Shown piece by piece: positions 35,351 to 43,364 of a stretch of DNA of 64,000 nt. Each line of letters starts with the position of its first letter. Position 1 is the first letter of the stretch. The position numbers and the translations under genes are program-made. The stretch lies in assembly GCA_905479995.1 (NCBI GenBank), contig CAJQON010000017.1, forward strand, positions 62,001 to 126,000, written 5' to 3'. The notes under the pieces are model-generated. The model had not been told where the DNA came from, searched no databases, and was given only the letters and a program-made list of their open reading frames with translations. Origin of the DNA: an uncultured Flavobacteriales bacterium (GTDB lineage: Bacteria > Bacteroidota > Bacteroidia > Flavobacteriales_E > Vicingaceae).

Positions 35351-35572
35351 TTAGTTGGTTTGAAGTTTAATTTTTTTAGCATCTTTTTTTCGAATACTAA
35401 TACAGTTGTTTTTCGATTTAATAATCATAGGATCATTAAATGGTGCAATTCGTTCCACTTTAAGTTGTTCTCCAATTAAAAAACCCATTGACAAAAGTTG
35501 CAATGCTAAAGCTTCATCTTCAATGGAGTGAATAATGCCTGTTTCGTTTTCTTTGAGGAGATCTAAAGTCAT
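35351..35572 (-). CDS. feoA: ferrous iron transport protein FeoA
   Basis: FeoA is a small SH3-like protein that assists FeoB. The 73 residues show LKENETGIIHSIEDEALALQLLSMGFLIGEQLKVERIAPFNDPMIIKSKNNCISIRKKDAKKI, with the typical G-I, L-L-MG and RIAPFNDP pattern. It immediately precedes feoB. A Fur or similar operator could not be identified in the upstream 90 bases. Confidence 0.92.
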   Translation of the reverse strand: MTLDLLKENETGIIHSIEDEALALQLLSMGFLIGEQLKVERIAPFNDPMIIKSKNNCISIRKKDAKKIKLQTN

Positions 35573-35665
35573 AAGTTTGTTATTTAGAATAAATCTAAAT
35601 AGAGCGCAAAAGTAGAATTAATTTTACGTTAATACAATGATGTTTGGCATTAAATAGGTAAATTG

Positions 35666-35809
35666 TTAAGCGGATTTGATGTTGATTTCAATCGTTTGCT
35701 TGCCCCAGTGTGGGCAACTATTGCATTTATTTTTTTTTCGTAAAAAACACGAAGTCAATAGTAATGTTCCACTTGCAATAAGTATAAATAATTTAACTCT
35801 TCTAATCAT
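35666..35809 (-). CDS. 47-residue CxxC lipoprotein
   Basis: Reading the minus strand from the ATG at 35809 gives a 47-residue protein with a clear bacterial lipoprotein signal: MIRRVKLFILIASGTLLLTS followed by Cys 21 (lipobox LLTSC). The mature part is only 27 residues and has a CxxC pair, KCNSCPHWGK (Cys 29 and Cys 32). It ends TAA at 35666, 93 bases upstream of feoA on the same strand. Short lipoproteins with a CxxCPxW-type tail exist in other Bacteroidetes, which supports that it is real. A TATATTTA box nine bases before its ATG suggests a near-leaderless transcript. The function is unknown; metal binding is possible. Confidence 0.65.
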   Translation of the reverse strand: MIRRVKLFILIASGTLLLTSCFLRKKNKCNSCPHWGKQTIEINIKSA

Positions 35810-35891
35810 ATTGTAAATATAAAAAATGGGAATGACTTATACTTTAGAACTTCGGCAATAAATATTTACTTTTATGTTTTAATTGCAATTA

Positions 35892-36635
35892 ATGCTAAAG
35901 GCTTTACATCATATCGGAAAATACTTTATTCTACTCGGAAGGGTGTTTAAGAAGCCAGACAATTTTAAATTGTACGGTCGCCAAATTATAAATGAAATGG
36001 CGAGTCTTGGTTTAGGTTCGTTAGGATTAATTTCCATTATTTCTTTGTTTATGGGTGCTGTTGTAACAATTCAAACAGTTGCCGCTATAGATAGCCCTCT
36101 TATTCCTTTATATACTGTTGGTTATGCTACACGACAATCTTTTATATTAGAGTTAGCCCCAACTATAATGTGTTTAATTTTGGCTGGTAAAATTGGTTCA
36201 AATATTTCTTCGGAAATTGGTACCATGCGAATTACTGAGCAAATTGATGCTCTGGAAATTATGGGAGTAAATTCTGCTTCCTATTTAATATCTCCAAAAA
36301 TAACTGCTGCTTTAGTTACTATTCCTATAATAGTTATTTACAGTATGTTTCTTGGGGTTTTTGGAGGCTGGCTTGTTGGAGCTTATTCAAGTTCTTTGTC
36401 GGCTGAAGATTACTTGTATGGTCTTCGTTGGGATTTTAAAACCTTTCATGTGATTTATGCTTTGTTTAAAACCTTATTTTTTGCATTTATCATTACAAGT
36501 ATTCCTTCTTACCATGGTTATTATACTAGAGGAGGAGCGTTAGAAATTGGAAAGTCAAGTACAAAGTCTGTGGTGTATAGTAGTATTACTATTTTAGTGG
36601 TTAATTATATTTTAACTCAATTATTGTTGTTATGA
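35892..36635 (+). CDS. mlaE: MlaE-type ABC transporter permease
   Basis: The permease of the Mla phospholipid transporter, which moves phospholipids between the membranes to maintain outer-membrane asymmetry. About 247 residues carry the MlaE signature: FYGRQ-like LYGRQIINEMASLGLGSLGLISIISLFMGAVVTIQ, YATRQSFILELAPTIMCLILAGKIGSNISSEIGTMRITEQIDALEIMGVNS, and YLISPKITAALVTIPIIVIYSMFLGVFGGW. The ATG at 35892 is preferred to a TTG three codons upstream. The stop overlaps the ATG of the ATPase gene by four bases. Confidence 0.93.
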   Translation: MLKALHHIGKYFILLGRVFKKPDNFKLYGRQIINEMASLGLGSLGLISIISLFMGAVVTIQTVAAIDSPLIPLYTVGYATRQSFILELAPTIMCLILAGKIGSNISSEIGTMRITEQIDALEIMGVNSASYLISPKITAALVTIPIIVIYSMFLGVFGGWLVGAYSSSLSAEDYLYGLRWDFKTFHVIYALFKTLFFAFIITSIPSYHGYYTRGGALEIGKSSTKSVVYSSITILVVNYILTQLLLL

Positions 36636-37381
36636 TAGAGGTAAAAAATATAAATAAATCCTTTGGCGAGAAACAAATTTTAAAAGATGTTTCAATTTCG
36701 TTTATAAGAGGGAAAATTAATTTAATTATTGGTGCCAGTGGTTCAGGGAAATCGGTGTTAACAAAGTGTATTGTTGGGCTTCATGAGGTGGATTCTGGTA
36801 ATGTTTCTTACGATGGTAGAGAGTTTGGTGGAATGAATTTTTCACAAAGAAAGGAAGTAAGAAAAGAGATTGGAATGTTGTTTCAGGGCTCTGCTTTATT
36901 CGATTCACTTACTGTTGAAGAGAATGTTCGTTTTCCATTAGAAATGTATACTAAAAAGAGTGATGCGGAAATTTTGGAACGGGTTAACTTTTGTTTAAAC
37001 CGAGTTCAATTAGATAATGTTAATCATTTATATCCTGCAGAGTTAAGTGGAGGGATGCAAAAACGAGTGGGAATAGCTCGAGCAATTGCATTAAACCCTA
37101 AATACTTGTTTTGTGATGAGCCTAATTCGGGTTTAGATCCTCAAACAGGTATTGTTATAGATAACCTTATTAAAGAGATTACACACGAGTACAACATTAC
37201 TACAATTGTTATTACGCACGACATGAACTCTGTTATGGAAACTGGAGAGAACATTACCTTTATTTATAAAGGAGAAAAGTGGTGGCAAGGAAATAAGGAA
37301 GAGATTTTAAAGGAGGATAATAAGGAGCTTTGTGATTTTGTATATGCTTCTAAAATTATGCGAAAGTTTAGGGAAGTATAA
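36632..37381 (+). CDS. mlaF: MlaF-type ABC transporter ATP-binding protein
   Basis: The ATPase partner of MlaE. The 249 residues include Walker A GASGSGKSVLTKCIVGL, Q-loop GMLFQGSALFDSLTVEENV, signature ELSGGMQKRVGIARAIA, Walker B YLFCDEPNSGLDPQTG and the switch ITHDMNSVMETG. The ATG lies inside the mlaE stop (ATGA overlap), so they are translationally coupled. An MlaD-like MCE protein is not encoded next to it; a terminator follows, so the MCE subunit must be elsewhere. Confidence 0.93.
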   Translation: MIEVKNINKSFGEKQILKDVSISFIRGKINLIIGASGSGKSVLTKCIVGLHEVDSGNVSYDGREFGGMNFSQRKEVRKEIGMLFQGSALFDSLTVEENVRFPLEMYTKKSDAEILERVNFCLNRVQLDNVNHLYPAELSGGMQKRVGIARAIALNPKYLFCDEPNSGLDPQTGIVIDNLIKEITHEYNITTIVITHDMNSVMETGENITFIYKGEKWWQGNKEEILKEDNKELCDFVYASKIMRKFREV

Positions 37382-37410
37382 TTTTATCCTTTAATTTTTA
37401 ATGCAATAAA

Positions 37411-37441
37411 AAACCCGCTTAGTAAAACTAAGCGGGTTTTT
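37411..37441. terminator. bidirectional terminator
   Basis: AAACCCGCTTAG (37411-37422) pairs with CTAAGCGGGTTT (37428-37439) around a five-base loop, flanked by A and T runs. It ends mlaEF and the convergent T9SS cargo gene. Confidence 0.9.
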
Positions 37442-37461
37442 ATATTTATTGATTGTTAAGC

Positions 37462-38742
37462 TTACTCAACAATTAATTTTTCTGTTTGTGTTCCAACTGT
37501 TAAGAAGTAAACTCCTTTACTGTAGTTAGCTAAAGAAATAGTTTCTTTAGTTCCACCAGCAACAGTTTTGTTAATGATTGTCTTTCCAACGATATCTCTA
37601 ACAGTTAAAGTTACATTGTCATTAGAAGTAACGTTTACGTTAAATAAACCAGTACTTGGGTTAGGGTAAACATTAAAGTTAGCAGTGTTAGCTACTTCTT
37701 CAACACCAACACTAGTATTACCTGATACTGTAGCGTAAATTGAGTTACTTAAAGTCCAAAGAGAACTAGTTCCTCCACCAACATCAGATGTGTTTGTTGC
37801 AGCAGGAAGGTATCTAGTACGGTTGCTTAAGAATATTGAATTGTGTTGAGAAGATCCATTAGCTAAACCAAAAAAGTTGTTATAATCTTGTCCAGAGTTA
37901 GCATTACCAACAGCAAGAGGTCTAATAACATTAAAAGCACCAGCATCATTTACTAATGAAGTTGTATCTCCAGCATTAAATGAAGTTGGAACATACTCAA
38001 TATAAACACCCATAATTGATCCAGCAGGAATACTTAAACCAGGAGTTTGTACTGAAACAGTAGCTATTCCAGCACTATCAGCTTGTGTTAAAAGGTGACC
38101 ATATTCTGCAGTTACAGTTCCTGTAAGTCCATCATAAGTACCATGAGCTGTGCTTCCTACGTAATCAAGGTAAGGAATTGGCACTGTTCCTGCGTGTCCT
38201 GCAAGACCAGTAAATGAAAGGTATTCAAATGGTCCAGAGCTAGTGTTTGAAGCACCAATTAATACTCTAAAAATAACACTATCATTAGTGTGAGCACCAT
38301 TGTTAATCCAGTAAGCTAAATCCATGTGTAAAGAATCAACAGTTACAACATCGTTAGCAGTAAATTGCATTGCTCTAAAGAAAGTTTCTGTTGGGTCATA
38401 AACCATACCTACAGCATGAGTTGTAGTTACATTGTAAGTACTAGTATACCCAATCCATGTAGTAGAATCTGGCATTATTGGATTAGCAAATGTATACTCT
38501 ACAGTTGAAGCTCCTAATAAGTTTAATAACTCAGCAGGGTAATCAGCTCTTCCGCTTATTGCTCCCGCTTTATTGTTGTTTTGGGCTTTAATAGTGTTTA
38601 ATTTTTTCGCTGCAAAATCGTTAAGTAAGATTTGCTCTTTAGCAGTTGTCTCCTCTACTTTGTTAGGAACAGTGCTTTTAACTTGAGCAAAAGCCGTTGT
38701 TGTAACTATAGCTGCAGCAGCTAGCATGTAAATTTTTTTCAT
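37462..38742 (-). CDS. secreted protein with T9SS type A sorting domain
   Basis: A 426-residue secreted protein with signal MKKIYMLAAAAIVTTTAFAQ and a C-terminal sorting domain of about 75 residues (FNVYPNPSTGLFNVNVTSNDNVTLTVRDIVGKTII ... YSKGVYFLTVGTQTEKLIVE), the T9SS type A signal. The middle (residues 70-330) is beta-rich with repeated Gly/Thr/Ser (SSLWTLSNSIYATVSG, GHLLTQADSAG) and no recognised catalytic domain. It is exported by Sec, then released or anchored on the surface by the T9SS to which GldB-related machinery belongs. A promoter box (TATTTTTG on the minus strand, 38777-38784) precedes it. The function is unknown. Confidence 0.85.
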   Translation of the reverse strand: MKKIYMLAAAAIVTTTAFAQVKSTVPNKVEETTAKEQILLNDFAAKKLNTIKAQNNNKAGAISGRADYPAELLNLLGASTVEYTFANPIMPDSTTWIGYTSTYNVTTTHAVGMVYDPTETFFRAMQFTANDVVTVDSLHMDLAYWINNGAHTNDSVIFRVLIGASNTSSGPFEYLSFTGLAGHAGTVPIPYLDYVGSTAHGTYDGLTGTVTAEYGHLLTQADSAGIATVSVQTPGLSIPAGSIMGVYIEYVPTSFNAGDTTSLVNDAGAFNVIRPLAVGNANSGQDYNNFFGLANGSSQHNSIFLSNRTRYLPAATNTSDVGGGTSSLWTLSNSIYATVSGNTSVGVEEVANTANFNVYPNPSTGLFNVNVTSNDNVTLTVRDIVGKTIINKTVAGGTKETISLANYSKGVYFLTVGTQTEKLIVE

Positions 38743-38776
38743 AGTATAGTTTTTAATTTGTGATTAAATAAGAACT

Positions 38777-38807
38777 CAAAAATAACACTTTTTTCTTAAA
38801 GAAAAAA
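38777..38807 (-). promoter_or_regulatory. promoter box with adjacent 19-base A/T palindrome
   Basis: On the minus strand TATTTTTG (38784 to 38777) fits TAnnTTTG, about 35 bases before the ATG of the T9SS cargo gene. Immediately upstream a 19-base perfect palindrome (38789-38807) of T6-CTT-A-AAG-A6 occupies the -33 region. It could be a bent UP element or a dyad operator. Confidence 0.45.
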
Positions 38808-38857
38808 CCTGATCGATTTAAAGGTTAATTATTTGAATTAACGGTTGTTGAATTGTA

Positions 38858-38894
38858 AAAAAAAGAATGGCCCAAATAGAATTTCTATTGGGCC
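38858..38894 (-). terminator. terminator of gcvP
   Basis: GGCCCAAATAGAA (38869-38881) and TTCTATTGGGCC (38883-38894) form a stem with one bulge; on the minus strand it is followed by a TTCTTTTTTTT tract. It lies 27 bases past the gcvP stop. Confidence 0.75.
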
Positions 38895-38920
38895 GCTCTC
38901 TTTAAAATGTTTAGCTATTT

Positions 38921-41785
38921 TTATGCTATTTCCTCCACATACTCTTCTATTCCAGCACAGCTGCAAATTAAGTTTCTATCGCCATAGGCATCATCTGCCT
39001 TGCCAACAGTTGGCCAGTATTTAGATTCTTTGATCCATTCTGCTGGGAATGCTGCTTTTTCTCTAGAATATGGATAGTTGTACGCGTCAGAAAGTGCTAC
39101 TTTTAAAGTGTGAGGCGCATTTTTAATAGGATTGTTGTCTATGTCAGATTTTCCATCAATAATGTCTTGCACTTCTTTTCTTATCGAAACCATTACTTCG
39201 ATAAATCGATCTAGTTCTTCTTTGCTCTCGCTTTCTGTAGGTTCTACCATTAAAGTTCCAGCTACCGGGAAAGAAACTGTTGGAGCATGGAATCCATAAT
39301 CCATTAGTCGTTTGGCTATGTCGCCTGCTGCAATACCCGATTCAGCTTTAAAATCTCTACATTCTAATATCATCTCGTGGGCAACTCTTCCGTTATTATT
39401 ACTGTAAAGGATACCATAACTATCGGCTAATTTCGTTTTTAAATAGTTGGCATTTAAGATGGCTGTTTCTGTAGATTTTTTTAATCCTTCAGTTCCTAGC
39501 ATTTTAATATAGGCATAAGAAATTAAACAAACATATGCACTTCCCCAAGGAGCTGAAGAGACTGCGGAAATTGCGTGTTCGCCACCAGTTTTAATTAAAG
39601 GGTTAGAAGGTAAAAATGGTGTTAATTGTTTAGCAACACCAATTGGTCCAACTCCTGGACCACCTCCACCATGCGGTATAGCAAATGTTTTGTGTAAGTT
39701 TAAGTGACAAACATCTGCACCAATATTTGCGGGGTTGGTTAATCCAACTTGAGCATTCATGTTAGCACCATCCATATATACTTGCCCACCATTTTGGTGT
39801 ATAATATCTGTAATTTCCATGATGCTTTCTTCATAAACTCCGTGAGTTGAAGGGTAAGTAATCATAGTACATGAAAGGTTGTCTTTGTGTAATTCAGCTT
39901 TTTCTTTTAAATCAGCAACATCAATGTTTCCGTATTCATCACATTTAGTTACCACAATTTTCATTCCTGCCATAACTGCACTTGCTGGATTTGTTCCGTG
40001 TGCTGAGGATGGAATTAAAGCTATGTTTCTGTGCTGATCTCCTCTGCTATCATGGTATGCTTTAATTACTAAAAGGCCTGCATATTCTCCTTGTGCTCCA
40101 GAGTTTGGTTGTAAAGAAACGGCATCGAAACCTGTAATTTCGGATAAATCATCTTCTAATCCTTTTAGCATTTCCTGATATCCTTGAGCTTGATTAATTG
40201 GTGCAAAAGGGTGTATGTTAGCCCATTCGTCCCACCCTAAAGGAATCAATTCTGAGGCAGCATTTAATTTCATGGTACAAGAACCTAATGAAATCATAGA
40301 GTGAGTTAAAGAAAGGTCTTTATTTTCTAATCTTTTAATGTAGCGCATCATTTCTGATTCAGAACGGTACTTGTTAAAGATTTCAAATTCTAAAAATGCA
40401 GTAGTTCTTTTTAATTCTTCTGGCAAACCAATTGCATCTTTTAAATCGGTTGAAGAAGATCCAATTGCTTCAGCAAAAATAGAAACAATGGTTGCAATGT
40501 CTTGGACGTTTTCAGTTTCACCAATACTAATTGAGACGCTGTCGTCCGTGTAATTAAAATTGATTTCTTTGGCTAAAGCTAACTGGTTAATCTTTGCTTT
40601 TACATCCGCTTCAACTTTATAAGTTACCGTATCAAAGAATGTCTCGTTTACTCTTTTGTAACCCAAAGCATCTATAGATCCTGCTAACTTTCCTGTTAGC
40701 TCATTAATGTTTCCAGAAATATTTTTTAATCCGTCAGCACCATGATAAACAGCATACATCCCTGCCATAACGGCCAAAAGTACTTGTGCAGTACAAATGT
40801 TAGAGGTTGCTTTGTCTCTTTTAATATGTTGTTCTCTTGTTTGTAAAGCCATTCTTAATGCTCTGTTTCCTTGAGCATCAACAGAAACGCCAATTATCCT
40901 TCCAGGAATAGATCTTTTGTACGCTTCTTTTGTTGCAAAAAATGCAGCGTGTGGGCCACCATATCCCATTGGCACACCCATTCTTTGAGTAGTACCAACA
41001 ACAACATCAGCTCCCCAACTTCCTGGCGATTCTAATTGCGTTAAGCTTAATATGTCGGCAGCAGCAATTACTATACTTTCATTAGCATGTGCTTTTTCTG
41101 CAAATTCTTTGTAGTTATTTATTTGTCCTGTTACATCTGGATATTGAACAATTGCACCAAATACGTTTTCGTTAAATTCGAAAGAAGAATGGTCTCCAAT
41201 AATGAGTTCTATTCCTAGTGGATTAGACCTTGTTTTTAAGATGTCGATTGTTTGAGGAAGACATTTTTCAGAAATGAAAAATTGATTGGCTCCTGCTTTT
41301 TTTGCCGCTCTAGTTCTACTGTTGTAGGCTAAAATCATGGCTTCTCCAGCAGAAGTACCTTCATCTAATAAAGATGAATTGGCCATTTCCATTCCTGTTA
41401 AATCGATTACCATAGTTTGGTAATTCAATAAAGCTTCTAATCTTCCTTGCGAAATTTCGGCTTGATAAGGAGTGTAGGCAGTGTACCATCCTGGGTTTTC
41501 TAATATGTTTCGTTTAATTACAGAAGGTGTAATGGTATTGTTGTACCCTAAACCAATGTGAGATTTAAACACTTTATTTTTTTTTGCTAAATCTTTTATA
41601 TGGTTTAAGTATTCAAATTCTGTAAGAGCAGGTGCTAATTCTAGTTCATTCGCTAACCTAATTTTGTTAGGAATGGTTTCTTCAATTAATTGATTCATAG
41701 AAGTTGCACCACAAACTGATAGCATGTCGTTAATGTCTTTGTCTCTTGGACCTATGTGTCTGCTCGAAAATTTATCTGTAACCAT
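38921..41785 (-). CDS. gcvP: glycine dehydrogenase (decarboxylating), fused P protein
   Basis: GcvP is the P protein of the glycine cleavage system; it decarboxylates glycine and passes the aminomethyl group to the lipoyl H protein. At 954 residues it is the fused homodimeric form. The N-terminal half includes SSRHIGPRDKDINDML, YTPYQAEISQGRLEALLNYQT and MVIDLTGMEMANSSLLDEGTSAGEA. The C-terminal half carries the PLP-lysine segment CHLNLHKTFAIPHGGGGPGVGPIGV. GcvT and GcvH are not adjacent. Its upstream gap of 110 bases contains a tandem repeat but I see no glycine riboswitch. Confidence 0.97.
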   Translation of the reverse strand: MVTDKFSSRHIGPRDKDINDMLSVCGATSMNQLIEETIPNKIRLANELELAPALTEFEYLNHIKDLAKKNKVFKSHIGLGYNNTITPSVIKRNILENPGWYTAYTPYQAEISQGRLEALLNYQTMVIDLTGMEMANSSLLDEGTSAGEAMILAYNSRTRAAKKAGANQFFISEKCLPQTIDILKTRSNPLGIELIIGDHSSFEFNENVFGAIVQYPDVTGQINNYKEFAEKAHANESIVIAAADILSLTQLESPGSWGADVVVGTTQRMGVPMGYGGPHAAFFATKEAYKRSIPGRIIGVSVDAQGNRALRMALQTREQHIKRDKATSNICTAQVLLAVMAGMYAVYHGADGLKNISGNINELTGKLAGSIDALGYKRVNETFFDTVTYKVEADVKAKINQLALAKEINFNYTDDSVSISIGETENVQDIATIVSIFAEAIGSSSTDLKDAIGLPEELKRTTAFLEFEIFNKYRSESEMMRYIKRLENKDLSLTHSMISLGSCTMKLNAASELIPLGWDEWANIHPFAPINQAQGYQEMLKGLEDDLSEITGFDAVSLQPNSGAQGEYAGLLVIKAYHDSRGDQHRNIALIPSSAHGTNPASAVMAGMKIVVTKCDEYGNIDVADLKEKAELHKDNLSCTMITYPSTHGVYEESIMEITDIIHQNGGQVYMDGANMNAQVGLTNPANIGADVCHLNLHKTFAIPHGGGGPGVGPIGVAKQLTPFLPSNPLIKTGGEHAISAVSSAPWGSAYVCLISYAYIKMLGTEGLKKSTETAILNANYLKTKLADSYGILYSNNNGRVAHEMILECRDFKAESGIAAGDIAKRLMDYGFHAPTVSFPVAGTLMVEPTESESKEELDRFIEVMVSIRKEVQDIIDGKSDIDNNPIKNAPHTLKVALSDAYNYPYSREKAAFPAEWIKESKYWPTVGKADDAYGDRNLICSCAGIEEYVEEIA

Positions 41786-41820
41786 AATAATAAGTTTATG
41801 TTTAGTTAAAAGGGAAGCAA

Positions 41821-41850
41821 AGGTAATAAAAGAAGGTAATAAAAGAAGGT
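41821..41850. repeat. short tandem repeat
   Basis: The 13-base unit AGGTAATAAAAGA occurs twice in a row (41821-41833 and 41834-41846), followed by the first four bases of a third unit. It lies in the gap upstream of gcvP and may change the leader length of its transcript. Confidence 0.7.
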
Positions 41851-41895
41851 GATTTTGTTAACAGGTTTTACCCTATTCACAATTAATTTAACAAG

Positions 41896-42669
41896 CTAAA
41901 CCTTAATTTTTTCCAACGAAGTGTTAAAATCTGTTTTCATTTTAGCAATTTGAGAAATAAGATCTCTGTTTTTTTCAGCGGCATTACCAACTATAATAAT
42001 GTCGGCACCAGACATGTAAATTTCTTTGGCTGCTTCAGGAGTTCTAATTCCTCCACCAATAATTAAAGGCCCATTTAAGTTTTTTCTTGTCTTATTAATC
42101 ATTTCGGTAGAAATGCATTTTTTAGCACCGCTTCCACCATCTATATACGTTAATTTTAAGCCCAAATACTCTCCAGCTAGTGCTGTTGTAGCTGCAATAT
42201 CAGCATTGTTGTGAGGAATAGGATTAGTGTCGCTTACATAAATTGCGGTAGTTTGTGTGCCGCAATCCACTAATAAATATCCAGTAGGAATAACTTCTAA
42301 GTTAGATTTTTGTAGTGTTGGTACTGCAGCAACATGATGTCCAATCAATAATTCAGGGTTTCTACCAGAAATGACTGAAAGAAACAAAATGGCATCAGCA
42401 TATTTTGAGATTTGATCAGGACTACCAGGAAATATAATAACCGGTTTGGTCGTATTTCCTTTTATTAATCGACAAGTTTGGTTAAAGTCTCCTTTGGTAA
42501 TAATGCTACCACCTACAAAGAAAAAATCTACATCAGCAGCATTGCATACTTGAATGGTTTGGATTAATTCGCCAACATTTTGTTTGTCAGGATCAATTAA
42601 TACACCAAACATTTTGATGCCGTTGTTGCTGTTGTTTAAAATTTTATGGTAAACCTGATTGTCTTGCAT
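41896..42669 (-). CDS. geranylgeranylglyceryl/heptaprenylglyceryl phosphate synthase-like (PcrB family)
   Basis: A TIM-barrel prenyltransferase of the GGGP synthase/PcrB family, 257 residues from the ATG at 42669 (a TTG three codons upstream is less likely). It shows GVLIDPDKQNVGELIQTIQ, FFFVGGSIITKGDF, PVIIFPGSPDQISKYADAILFLSVISGRNPELLIG, YIDGGSGAKKCISTEMI and IIGGGIRTPEAAKEIYMSGADIIIVGNAAEK. Members in Bacteroidetes join a polyprenyl diphosphate to glycerol 1-phosphate; here the chain length cannot be predicted. The isoprenoid supply would come from the MEP genes dxs and ispE. It is separated by 18 bases from the PPTase gene, so probably one operon. Confidence 0.85.
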   Translation of the reverse strand: MQDNQVYHKILNNSNNGIKMFGVLIDPDKQNVGELIQTIQVCNAADVDFFFVGGSIITKGDFNQTCRLIKGNTTKPVIIFPGSPDQISKYADAILFLSVISGRNPELLIGHHVAAVPTLQKSNLEVIPTGYLLVDCGTQTTAIYVSDTNPIPHNNADIAATTALAGEYLGLKLTYIDGGSGAKKCISTEMINKTRKNLNGPLIIGGGIRTPEAAKEIYMSGADIIIVGNAAEKNRDLISQIAKMKTDFNTSLEKIKV

Positions 42670-42687
42670 GGAATACAAACTTAAGGA

Positions 42688-43299
42688 TTACAAGGTGTAA
42701 ACAAGTGTGTAATCATCAATTTTTTCCCAATTCATGGCTATTTTTTTTTCGAAAGATGGCATTTTGATTGTTCCTTTAAACTCATCTGATTGCAAGGAGA
42801 AGTCTTCAATGAACAAATGTTCGATAAATAAAACTTCTTTTTTTCCATAGTACTTATATAGTGCCTCTTTTGCTCCCCAATAAATGGTTAATTCTTCGGT
42901 TGTTTGAAGGTTTTGGAGATCAGTTGCATTTAAAAACTTGTGTTTAATTCGATCTACCTTAGTGGCTATTTTTTCTATGTCTACTCCGCAATTTTCGGTT
43001 TTATTTAAAACTATAGCTACATAATTGCCAGAATGCGATATGGAAATGTTCCAGCCGTTACTTAAAAAGGGTTTTCCTAAATGATCGTAACTAATTGTTG
43101 TTTTTGTAAAAAAATGATTTACCAATAAGCGTGTTGAGACCCACTGTTTAGTTCGGTTCTCATTTTTAACTCGAGGAATTTTGGAAAGGTCAATCTTAGC
43201 ATTTTTAGCCGTTGTTATTAGCATTTCTTTTGTTTCGGTAATGTTCCAAACGCCTAAGAAATTAGTTTCGCTTATTTTTTTATGTTGATATACAGGCAT
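42688..43299 (-). CDS. 4'-phosphopantetheinyl transferase superfamily protein
   Basis: An Sfp-type phosphopantetheinyl transferase that activates carrier proteins by attaching phosphopantetheine from CoA. The 203 residues show the motifs FLSNGWNISISHSGNYVAIVL, NCGVDIEKIATKVDRIKHKFLN and the metal-binding WGAKEALYKYYGKKEV. It is divergent from ahcY and 18 bases from the PcrB-like gene. It may serve the acyl carrier protein or an unknown peptide or polyketide carrier; no such synthase is in the window. Confidence 0.88.
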   Translation of the reverse strand: MPVYQHKKISETNFLGVWNITETKEMLITTAKNAKIDLSKIPRVKNENRTKQWVSTRLLVNHFFTKTTISYDHLGKPFLSNGWNISISHSGNYVAIVLNKTENCGVDIEKIATKVDRIKHKFLNATDLQNLQTTEELTIYWGAKEALYKYYGKKEVLFIEHLFIEDFSLQSDEFKGTIKMPSFEKKIAMNWEKIDDYTLVYTL

Positions 43300-43302
43300 T
43301 AA

Positions 43303-43333
43303 TAAATTTGTATTGGGTTATTGCTTAAATTTG
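43303..43333 (+). promoter_or_regulatory. two tandem -7 promoter boxes before ahcY
   Basis: TAAATTTG occurs twice in a row on the plus strand, at 43303-43310 and 43326-43333. Both fit TAnnTTTG. The second, 31 bases before the ahcY ATG, is the more likely; the first may be a second promoter. Confidence 0.5.
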
Positions 43334-43364
43334 TAGTCCTTAAAATTATAAAAACTATAACGAA

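Noticed and set aside
35339-35372. Programmed -1 frameshift joining feoA to feoB
   Set aside because: No canonical X-XXY-YYZ slippery heptamer or following hairpin is visible; a separate ATT start is simpler.
41786-41895. Glycine riboswitch upstream of gcvP
   Set aside because: No paired aptamer structure or characteristic conserved bases are seen; the region holds only an AT-rich tandem repeat.
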